Positions 1 through 7,129 of a DNA stretch of 64,000 nucleotides are shown one piece after another; position 1 is the stretch's first letter, and each line of letters starts with the position of its first letter. Source of the stretch: a virus. The DNA lies in IMG/VR virus record IMGVR_UViG_3300022602_001838, positions 1 through 64,000 of that record; one strand, given 5' to 3'. A program made the translations under genes and the position numbers. The notes beneath the pieces are model-generated. The model made no database searches and had not been told where the DNA came from. It worked only from the letters and a program-made list of their open reading frames with translations.

Positions 1-71
1 GCTGATAGTTCCTTTACAACTGTTAGAGCGGGTGGATGTTGGTAGCATCGCGACCTGCACTTTTATTTATC
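1..71 (-). promoter_or_regulatory. Late promoter and structured 5' leader for a gene beyond the left edge
   Basis: On the minus strand a GATAAATA late-type box (64-71) is followed by a leader that repeats the one before the homing endonuclease at 25.5 kb. Bases 57-70 match 14 of 14 and bases 1-29 match 29 of 29, including the AAAGGA ribosome-binding site near the end. Between them, bases 28-33 and 53-58 can pair as a stem whose sequence differs from the other copy but keeps most pairs. The start codon would lie just left of base 1, so the gene is not visible. It may be another homing endonuclease or any late gene. Confidence 0.7.
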
Positions 72-79
72 AATTAAAA

Positions 80-1384
80 ATGGAATTTCCGAAAGAAAAG
101 CCTCCTAATTTGTGTTTAGCCGCTTGGACTCACACATATTTGAGTCCACAAACTGAACGCAGAATGTGTTGTGCGTCACGAGAACCTGCACAAAACTTTG
201 AACAGTATATTGATACTGGTAGTGGTACTGGTAAATACATCCCCATAACACTAGATGAACACTGGAACAGTGACCATATGCGTAGTGTACGCAGACGAAT
301 GATGGCCGGAGAAACACTGCCCGAGTGTGAAGTATGCAATGACAAACTATTGAATACCTCTGTTTACCGCAGTTATTTTGACCACTTGTTTGGGCATAAG
401 TATTCTCAAGTACTAGAAACTACTGATAATACTGGATATACAACCATGAAACCAGTCAGTTGGGATTACAGATTTAGTAATCTTTGCAACTTCAAGTGTC
501 GTATGTGTGGTGATATGTTGAGCAGTAGCTGGGAGTCAGAACAGCGCCAACACAACATGATCAATTGGCATAATCCAAAAAATAACTGGATGAAACCTGA
601 GGTCAGAAAGCAAATTGAGGAGTTCCAACAAAGTCAAATTGAACAAGAATTTGCACAGGCTGTGGAAGAACACAGGGTTGAAGAAGTGTACTGGGTAGGT
701 GGAGAGCCGCTAATGTATGAACAACACTGGCGTTACATGAAACGTATAATTGACTTAGGGGATGGACCAAATGTTTACGCACGCTATAATACTAATCTTA
801 GCCGTGTCAATTATCGCGGTGTTAATCTTTATAGGGACATTCTATCTGGGTTACGGGATTGGCAAATCTGTGCAAGCCTCGACGGAACAGGTGCGATTGG
901 AGAATACATTAGAACAGGCCTCAGATACGATAGCTGGCTTGAGAACTTCACTCAAGGAGTTTCGCATTCAACTAATCATAGACAGATGCGAATCGACTTC
1001 ACCCTTACCCTGCCAGGAATGTTTGAGATTGAACGCATTGAACGATTGTCCACAACCCTCGGTGTACAAGTTCTGGCGAAGGTAATTTTTAGTTTTAGCC
1101 CGGACATAGTTATGTCACCTTTAGCCCTACCCAGAGAACTACTTGATCCCTGGATAGATGAAACCATCACTGCCGGCGTCACCGGCCCGTTAAAGGATAT
1201 CTTAGTCCAGCTGAAATCTCGACCAACATTTGCAGAGCAATGGCCTGAAGAATATCAAAATGGGCTTGTAAAAGGCAAAGCTCGTGTGTTAAAATTAGAA
1301 AGTATTCGCACACAATCAATTACCATGCGTGAGATATTAAGTGAGCGACCAGAAATATTAGAATGGTGGGACAGCATTGAATAA
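80..1384 (+). CDS. Radical SAM protein with extra N-terminal cysteines
   Basis: The central CNFKCRMCG (CX3CX2C) is the canonical [4Fe-4S]/SAM-binding motif, so this is a radical SAM enzyme of 434 residues. The N-terminal part carries MCCAS and CEVC cysteine motifs that could hold another cluster, as in twitch/SPASM-like proteins common in marine phages. A GGEPL motif follows the cluster motif as usual. I chose the ATG at 80 because the in-frame ATG at 32 lies inside the leftward promoter and leader. The stop overlaps the next gene. The substrate is unknown; the neighbours (SGNH proteins, carbamoyltransferase, glycosyltransferases) suggest modification of a surface glycan, which is inference. 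Confidence 0.85.
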   Translation: MEFPKEKPPNLCLAAWTHTYLSPQTERRMCCASREPAQNFEQYIDTGSGTGKYIPITLDEHWNSDHMRSVRRRMMAGETLPECEVCNDKLLNTSVYRSYFDHLFGHKYSQVLETTDNTGYTTMKPVSWDYRFSNLCNFKCRMCGDMLSSSWESEQRQHNMINWHNPKNNWMKPEVRKQIEEFQQSQIEQEFAQAVEEHRVEEVYWVGGEPLMYEQHWRYMKRIIDLGDGPNVYARYNTNLSRVNYRGVNLYRDILSGLRDWQICASLDGTGAIGEYIRTGLRYDSWLENFTQGVSHSTNHRQMRIDFTLTLPGMFEIERIERLSTTLGVQVLAKVIFSFSPDIVMSPLALPRELLDPWIDETITAGVTGPLKDILVQLKSRPTFAEQWPEEYQNGLVKGKARVLKLESIRTQSITMREILSERPEILEWWDSIE

Positions 1385-2450
1385 AGTCGTAGTTACTCTA
1401 CAAAACCCCTTAGACAAGAAAGATACATTAGATTATACAATCGCAGTAGACGACACTGAGCTTGGTAATCTTTGGTATACAGCATTACAAGATATACTAA
1501 GACGCAATCTGTATCTTGAAAAGAACTTTTGCTTTTTGGGATTCCCCGACACACCCAGAGACTTGGATTATATCTGTCGTGAGCTAACGTTGGCACGTAA
1601 TCAGATCAATAGTTTCTTTGATCCCGACGACTATCACATCTACGAGATTTATTATCCTGATGTGCTACGCACGGGCTTGAACCCAAATCAAAGTGTAATG
1701 AACAAGCTACACAATCACTTTGAGCGACTACAAGGCACTGTATGGGAATTAAGTGACTATTACAAACGTGCCGACTATGAGACCAAGTATGCTATTAGAC
1801 AACTAAACAACTTGTGTCATGAGGCAGAGAGCTTGATGCTGAGTCAACGCAAGAAAGCAACACAGCCAGAGTGGGTTCGCCCCAGCCAGATCACAACATT
1901 TTTGAATGCACCACGTTATGACTTCCCGCAACAGCTTAAAAAGACTTTCACAGAAACTGCGTATGATCGCCGGCATGGACAGGTATTCCTTCATTGGACC
2001 CAAATTGGAAAAACGCTATATGAAGTATATAGAGATGAAGGCGGGGCCGATATGGACACAGCGACTTGTGAAGCTATCACGCATCTACGTTACTATTCGG
2101 GCGAGTTTGATATCGAGTGGGCGCAGAGTATCACGTATGGTGGACCTCATCCGTGGCATGACCAAGAACTCGACGGTTTTAAACTTTGGCTCGGACGAAG
2201 TGGAATTTCTACAGAAGATGCTGAATTCAATTTCGGCTATCACCCCGTCGCCCAAGTCCAATTACAAGAAAGTTTTGGCACTACTGACTTCCAAGAGATT
2301 ACCCAAACGCTCAGTCGATATCTCAATATCAGTCGAATTCAAGCCGCTGCCATCAGTGCAGACTATCTATATACCTACACTGATGCCGACTACCAGCAAC
2401 AACAAATCGAACATTTAAAGCCCGGATATGATTATAGTAGCAGGCGGTGA
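1377..2450 (+). CDS. Hypothetical protein, 357 aa, coupled to the radical SAM gene
   Basis: I do not recognise a family. The predicted start is a TTG at 1377, inside the end of the radical SAM gene (TTGAATAA overlap), which points to translational coupling and perhaps a joint function. The protein is soluble and rich in aromatic residues (many Tyr, Trp and His), with no signal peptide or membrane segment. Its end overlaps the following SGNH-like gene by 23 bases. It may be a partner or substrate-recognition protein for the radical SAM enzyme. Confidence 0.7.
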   Translation: MNKVVVTLQNPLDKKDTLDYTIAVDDTELGNLWYTALQDILRRNLYLEKNFCFLGFPDTPRDLDYICRELTLARNQINSFFDPDDYHIYEIYYPDVLRTGLNPNQSVMNKLHNHFERLQGTVWELSDYYKRADYETKYAIRQLNNLCHEAESLMLSQRKKATQPEWVRPSQITTFLNAPRYDFPQQLKKTFTETAYDRRHGQVFLHWTQIGKTLYEVYRDEGGADMDTATCEAITHLRYYSGEFDIEWAQSITYGGPHPWHDQELDGFKLWLGRSGISTEDAEFNFGYHPVAQVQLQESFGTTDFQEITQTLSRYLNISRIQAAAISADYLYTYTDADYQQQQIEHLKPGYDYSSRR

Positions 2451-3207
2451 TAGCTTTGTATGGGGCAGCGAACTGGCCAGCCCTGATAACACATTTACAG
2501 CACTACTAGGTGCAGACGAATGTGTTGCCTGGCCTGGATTTGGCAACGATGCTATTGCACGTACTACAATAGAACGATGTGAACACGGCATCGTAGATGG
2601 TGTAATTGTATCGTGGACCTTTCCTGGCAGATACGAATTTAGATTTGCCTACGATACAGAACAACGTAAGAGTCCTTGGTACAGTATCAATGCGTGGACT
2701 ATTAAACAGGATGTTAAAGAAATTGAACAAGAATTTGTTACCAAAGATAAAGCTATTTTGGATGCCCAGCTGGAATCCATTAGCCGAGCGAAGAAGACTG
2801 GTGTTGCGGATTTCGCACGGACATTTTTTGCGCACGTGGGTTCTACGGAATACTGGGAAGTGTATAGTAGTCTTAAAGAAATTGTTTACCTACAAAACTA
2901 TCTCAAAATAAAAAACATTCCCTATATGTTTACCTGTGCCGACAACAGTATAATCTACAATCATACAATTGAACACGCAGACAGTACAATCAGTAGTTTG
3001 GTACAGCAAATCGATCTTACTAAATGGTTTTGGTTTCCTGCAGGCACTGAGGCAAATGAAACTCAGGAGCAAAGAGGTTTTTACCAGTGGGCTATGGAAA
3101 ATAAATACCCTATAGGCACAACACATCCACTAGAAGCCGCACATCAAGATGCAGCAAAGCTGATGCAGGAGAAATTCAATGAACTGGTTAAAAAATCTAT
3201 ACAATAG
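2428..3207 (+). CDS. SGNH/GDSL hydrolase-like protein (copy 1)
   Basis: The N-terminus has the GGDSFVWG block expected for the nucleophile Ser of SGNH hydrolases, followed by a GFGND block and a VSWTFPGRYEF segment. Three other proteins in this window (3277, 12525 and 24805) share this arrangement of GDS/CS-F, G-x-N and a W-T-x-x-x-R-x-E segment. The C-terminal THPLEAAHQDAA offers a possible catalytic His. Family members remove or transfer acyl or other ester groups; the substrate here is unknown. It overlaps both neighbours in a plus-strand operon with carbamoyltransferase and kinase-like genes. Confidence 0.6.
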   Translation: MIIVAGGDSFVWGSELASPDNTFTALLGADECVAWPGFGNDAIARTTIERCEHGIVDGVIVSWTFPGRYEFRFAYDTEQRKSPWYSINAWTIKQDVKEIEQEFVTKDKAILDAQLESISRAKKTGVADFARTFFAHVGSTEYWEVYSSLKEIVYLQNYLKIKNIPYMFTCADNSIIYNHTIEHADSTISSLVQQIDLTKWFWFPAGTEANETQEQRGFYQWAMENKYPIGTTHPLEAAHQDAAKLMQEKFNELVKKSIQ

Positions 3208-3280
3208 AATAGCATTAGAAATACGCTATCGCAAAAAGCTCAAAGAGCTACGCAAACGAGATCCATTTATCTACAAATGA
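3179..3280 (+). CDS. Small basic protein, 33 aa
   Basis: A short gene starts inside the end of the preceding SGNH gene and ends in an ATGA overlap with the next ATG (3277-3280). The peptide is strongly basic (run of Arg and Lys, RYRKKLKELRKRD) and ends in DPFIYK. The overlaps on both sides bridge what would otherwise be the only untranslated gap in this operon. I recall similar tiny proteins with a KRDPFIYK end in marine T4-like phages, but could not check. Function unknown. Confidence 0.55.
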   Translation: MNWLKNLYNRIALEIRYRKKLKELRKRDPFIYK

Positions 3281-3924
3281 AAGTACTGACAGTAGGTTGC
3301 AGTTTCACTTATGGTGAAGAACTAGCACATCCACAGGCAGATTCTTGGCCAGTTGTGTTGGCTAGAAAAAATTTTTGGGAACTGAATAACCAAGGCAAAT
3401 GTGGTGGCAGCAACGACAGAAGTACTCGTGTTGTATTTGAAGAAATAGATAAGGGCTACGATCTAATCATAGTTGCTTGGACAGTGCCAGACAGATTTGA
3501 AGTCCCAGCAAATGGTACAGTCTTGGACATAAACATCAACAGTGGTGAAAAGCGCAATATGTATTGGGCAACTGAGTACTATGCAAAACACTATGATAGA
3601 CTTTATAGCTATACAAAGTGGTTGAGAAATGTTATACTGTTGCAAAGTTATTTGAAAAGTCGTAATCAACGCTATCTATTTTGTAGCACATTTGGTATGT
3701 GGAGTGATCTAGGCATAGACACATATCAGGAATATAGTAAGAATCTAGATTGGTTAATCAAGCAAGTGGATAAAGAACACTACGTTGATTGGCCAGAATG
3801 GGGAATGACAGACTGGATGGGCAATTGCCCAAAAGGTCCCGGCGGACATCCTTTAGAAGCTGGACACACAAGTATTGCAGTAAGAATCAATGAACACATT
3901 AGGCATCTCGGCTGGCTTTCATGA
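3277..3924 (+). CDS. SGNH/GDSL hydrolase-like protein (copy 2)
   Basis: This 215-residue protein has VGCSFTYGEEL at the N-terminus, GKCGGSNDRS as the oxyanion-type block and GGHPLEAGH near the C-terminus, the last giving a candidate catalytic His with a nearby acidic residue (DWPEWGMTDW). It is a paralogue of the gene just upstream. The start codon overlaps the stop of the 33-residue gene (ATGA). Its last 35 bases overlap the carbamoyltransferase gene. It is probably an esterase or transferase acting on the same surface molecule as its neighbours, which is inference. Confidence 0.6.
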   Translation: MKVLTVGCSFTYGEELAHPQADSWPVVLARKNFWELNNQGKCGGSNDRSTRVVFEEIDKGYDLIIVAWTVPDRFEVPANGTVLDININSGEKRNMYWATEYYAKHYDRLYSYTKWLRNVILLQSYLKSRNQRYLFCSTFGMWSDLGIDTYQEYSKNLDWLIKQVDKEHYVDWPEWGMTDWMGNCPKGPGGHPLEAGHTSIAVRINEHIRHLGWLS

Positions 3925-5368
3925 TGCGGCAGCAACAGTATTAGACCGTTATGGTAATATACTGTTTGCAGGCCACAGTGAACGCTACAGCAAACAAAAG
4001 AATGACGCAGAAATATCGTTTGATCTAATCGACGAGATTGATATGTCACGCATTAGCACCATTGCCTATTACGAACGTCCTTGGCTTAAACAACTACGTA
4101 GAGCCTACAGCGGAGAAGGAATCGAGTGGCACAAGTTAACTACAAGACAAATACTTGAACATCAACTTGGTAGAACCAGAATCAAGGGCAAGAAGATTAG
4201 AAATTATAGTCATCATCTAAGTCACGCAGCAGCTGGCTTTCAGACCAGTAAGTTTGATCGTGCCACAGTAGTTGTCATTGACGCTATCGGTGAATGGGAT
4301 ACTATCAGCATATGGGGCGCAGAGTATGTGAACAACCAAGCACGATACACTAAGCTATGGACACAAAAGTATCCACACAGTATTGGCTTGTTCTACAGTG
4401 CCATTACTGAAAAGATTGGACTCAAGCCCAATGAAGATGAATACATCACAATGGGTATGGCGGCGTATGGCAAAGATTTTGTCAGTATGGCCATGCGTAA
4501 CAGAATAGTAGGTCACGAATATGCAGTTACGTTCAAACAGAACCTACACCTTGGACTACACGATGAATACTTTAACATATTCCACGATGCTGACATGGCA
4601 GCAAGCGCACAGGCAGTAACAGAAGATTTGATACTAAATGTAATGACTCGTGCTAAAAAGTTCAAGTGGAGCACAAACTTAGTTTATATGGGAGGTGTAG
4701 CCCTTAACTGCACCGCTAACGCAAGAATAGGAAATTACTTCGATGATATATGGATTATGCCTTGTCCTGGCGATGCTGGCTCTAGTCTGGGGGCCGCTGC
4801 ACTTTCTTATGGCCATAGGATTAATTGGACAGATGCTTTTTTGGGTCACATTATTCCTGGTGCTTACCCTGTTAATGACGCCTTGGATCATTTACTGTCT
4901 GATCGCATTGTTGGTGTTGCGAGTGGTCGTGCAGAATTCGGACCGAGGGCGCTAGGCAACAGAAGTTTATTGGCAGACCCTAGACATAAAGATATAAAGG
5001 AACGTGTAAATGAAATTAAACAACGACAACAATTCAGACCCTTTGCGCCAATTATTCTGGAAGAGTTGGCTGATACTTACTTTGATATGCCTCGTGGTTG
5101 GGATACTAGTAGGTATATGCAGTCAGTCGCTCGTTGCAGGGTTCCTGACTTATTTCCTGCTATCGTTCACGTTGATTCAACTAGTCGTGTACAGACTGTG
5201 CCAAAAGATGGATCGGGAATTAGAGAACTGCTCGAAAAGTGGTATGTAATGACAGGCTGCCCAATGTTGCTCAACACCAGTCTGAATGTAAAAGGCGAGC
5301 CTATGGTCAATGATCGTGCTGACGCAGACAGATTTGAACGCCTGTATAAAGTAAAGGTGGTATCGTGA
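3890..5368 (+). CDS. Carbamoyltransferase, NodU/TobZ family
   Basis: The N-terminus (LGISAGFHDAAA) and the YSHHLSHAAAGF motif are those of the Kae1-like domain of O-carbamoyltransferases, which use carbamoyl phosphate and ATP to carbamoylate sugars or antibiotics. The C-terminal FGPRALGNRS, DPRH and FRPFAP blocks mark the YrdC-like/C-terminal domain. At 492 residues it is somewhat shorter than the usual 540-600 but has both domains. It starts 35 bases inside the SGNH gene and ends in a GTGA overlap with the kinase gene. It probably decorates a sugar made or moved by the adjacent glycan genes. Confidence 0.88.
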   Translation: MNTLGISAGFHDAAATVLDRYGNILFAGHSERYSKQKNDAEISFDLIDEIDMSRISTIAYYERPWLKQLRRAYSGEGIEWHKLTTRQILEHQLGRTRIKGKKIRNYSHHLSHAAAGFQTSKFDRATVVVIDAIGEWDTISIWGAEYVNNQARYTKLWTQKYPHSIGLFYSAITEKIGLKPNEDEYITMGMAAYGKDFVSMAMRNRIVGHEYAVTFKQNLHLGLHDEYFNIFHDADMAASAQAVTEDLILNVMTRAKKFKWSTNLVYMGGVALNCTANARIGNYFDDIWIMPCPGDAGSSLGAAALSYGHRINWTDAFLGHIIPGAYPVNDALDHLLSDRIVGVASGRAEFGPRALGNRSLLADPRHKDIKERVNEIKQRQQFRPFAPIILEELADTYFDMPRGWDTSRYMQSVARCRVPDLFPAIVHVDSTSRVQTVPKDGSGIRELLEKWYVMTGCPMLLNTSLNVKGEPMVNDRADADRFERLYKVKVVS

Positions 5369-5976
5369 CAACACGTATTTTGATTATGGGCTTGCCGGGC
5401 TCGGGCAAGACAACATTCGCACAGGAACTAGTCAAGCGATTTATGTTGGAGCATACTGTACAATGGTACAACGCTGATACAGTACGTGCGTTGTACAATG
5501 ATTGGGATTTTAGCGATGCTGGGCGCAAACGACAAGTCGAACGTATGCGTGACCTTAGCGATAGCAGCGATGCAGAATTTGTTATCTGTGACTTTGTGTG
5601 CCCCACTGACGAACTGCGCAACATTTATGCAGCAGACATTGTAATCTGGATGGACACTATACGTGCTGGCAGATTTGAAGACACCAATCGTGCATTCATA
5701 CCTCCGACAAAGTATACTTACCGTGTGACTGATTGGACTGAGCACTGGATAGAGGCAATCTCAAAACAATTAGTTAAGGTTGGTGATAGTCACAAACGTA
5801 GTCTACTCAAAGCACTGAGCTGGCGCACACTGGGTACTTTAGATACCTTTGTGCTGAGTTGGATCATTACAGGCAGTGTAAACTTTGCAGCAGCAATTGG
5901 CGGCATTGAACTACTGACCAAGAGCATATTGTACTATGCTCACGAACGAGTTTGGACTCGAATTAAGATTCGTTAA
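5365..5976 (+). CDS. APS-kinase-like P-loop kinase fused to a DUF2061 membrane domain
   Basis: Residues 1-130 form a P-loop kinase with Walker A GLPGSGKTT, resembling adenylylsulfate (APS) kinase CysC. From about residue 143 the protein turns into a DUF2061 domain: SWRTLGTLDT, TGSVNFAAAIGGIE, then TK and YYAHERVW, with two hydrophobic segments. DUF2061 is usually a free-standing small membrane protein. The start is GTG at 5365, overlapping the carbamoyltransferase stop (GTGA). The end overlaps the convergent gene by 14 bases. It may phosphorylate APS for sulfation, which fits two sulfotransferase-like genes elsewhere in the window; another small-molecule substrate is possible. Confidence 0.78.
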   Translation: MTTRILIMGLPGSGKTTFAQELVKRFMLEHTVQWYNADTVRALYNDWDFSDAGRKRQVERMRDLSDSSDAEFVICDFVCPTDELRNIYAADIVIWMDTIRAGRFEDTNRAFIPPTKYTYRVTDWTEHWIEAISKQLVKVGDSHKRSLLKALSWRTLGTLDTFVLSWIITGSVNFAAAIGGIELLTKSILYYAHERVWTRIKIR

Positions 5977-7129
5977 CTGCACTTCTGATATTGTCAAGCA
6001 ATTCATTCCAACAATAGTCCAAGAACTCGTTGCTATAGAATAGACTGTGATTGTGCTCTAAGACGGGCTGCATTTCTTGCAGAATATCATAGAGTTGCTG
6101 TTCACTCAGACTGCAAATTTTGCTCATAGTGTCTCCGATAGCCCCCATACGTAGTATAGGATCTTCTATATCATCGTAGCTCTCATCTATCCAAGGGCTA
6201 AATGTTTTGAAACCATACTCACGCAAATACTTTAGGTTATGTGCAGGTCCCGCAAGCACAAAGGGCATCTTACTCACAATCGGTTTAAAAATCTTTTCAG
6301 TCAAGTGATGCTTGCGCTCCCAATAGCAAGTCTCTGTGACCAAGAAGCAAAAACTTTCTTGTGTTTGCTCGATAGCCCCAAGTTGAAAGCTATTGTTTGG
6401 TATAAACTGTTCGTCAGTAAAATCTATGCGAAGTGGCAGAGGCGCCTGTGATATATTTTCAATGACCTCGTTCATTAGTTCTGTTGTTATCAAGCCTAAA
6501 TCTTTAGCACTGTTTAGATTCGCCACATAGTCCTGCTGATTCTCGGTACACACATCACTATAACTAACGTAGCCTTGATCGAGTATATCACGCTTTACAA
6601 GTTCACTTACAAGCAAACTGCGATACACTCTGCTAGAACTGGTAATTCTATTGAACGTGATGAATTTCTTTTTAATAATACGATCTTTGGGGTCAATCAA
6701 TCTGGCATCATATCTGTATCCGCGATACCAATCGTGTGCTGCAAAAGCATGATGGAAGTAGTAGACAGATTTCCAACGATACAGATGCAGGATTTTGTCC
6801 AGTGGATCACTCTCTTTCTCAGTGGTTACTAGAATGTGTGGACCCAATAGTTTCTTTATGCTATTGAATAGTGGATGATTAAATTCACCCAAGATTGGTT
6901 CTTGGTCGTAGAATAACAGCAGTGGACCATCTGCTAGATACTTTTTTGGTCTTGTGAAGTTCTCTGTATCATTGAGTTTTCGATTTAGTTCTTCTAGGTC
7001 ATCTGATACTGATTCTACATTTTCTGGTTGAGTGCTGCCGTAGGGCATTAGGTAAAATACTCTACGTTGTGTTACAATACTTTTTATTGCGTGAAAAATA
7101 TTTTCGTAATGTCTATGGATATCGTACAT
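5963..7129 (-). CDS. Glycosyltransferase-like protein with fucosyltransferase-type C-terminus
   Basis: This 388-residue protein has a C-terminal block of the type FLVTETCYWERKHHLTEKIF, PFVLAGPAHNLKYLREYGF and a WIDESYDD segment. The same order of E-x-x-Y, TEKIFKPI, PFVLxG and GFxTF is found in fucosyltransferase (GT10)-like proteins. The N-terminal half shows no clear motif. It is the only minus-strand gene in the first 9 kb apart from the edge promoter, and its start codon overlaps that of the next, divergent gene (shared CATG). Confidence 0.55.
   Translation of the reverse strand: MYDIHRHYENIFHAIKSIVTQRRVFYLMPYGSTQPENVESVSDDLEELNRKLNDTENFTRPKKYLADGPLLLFYDQEPILGEFNHPLFNSIKKLLGPHILVTTEKESDPLDKILHLYRWKSVYYFHHAFAAHDWYRGYRYDARLIDPKDRIIKKKFITFNRITSSSRVYRSLLVSELVKRDILDQGYVSYSDVCTENQQDYVANLNSAKDLGLITTELMNEVIENISQAPLPLRIDFTDEQFIPNNSFQLGAIEQTQESFCFLVTETCYWERKHHLTEKIFKPIVSKMPFVLAGPAHNLKYLREYGFKTFSPWIDESYDDIEDPILRMGAIGDTMSKICSLSEQQLYDILQEMQPVLEHNHSLFYSNEFLDYCWNELLDNIRSAVNES

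Noticed and set aside
5010-5249. Hydrophobic frame inside the carbamoyltransferase gene
   Set aside because: It overlaps a conserved part of a real gene in another frame and has no independent start signal.
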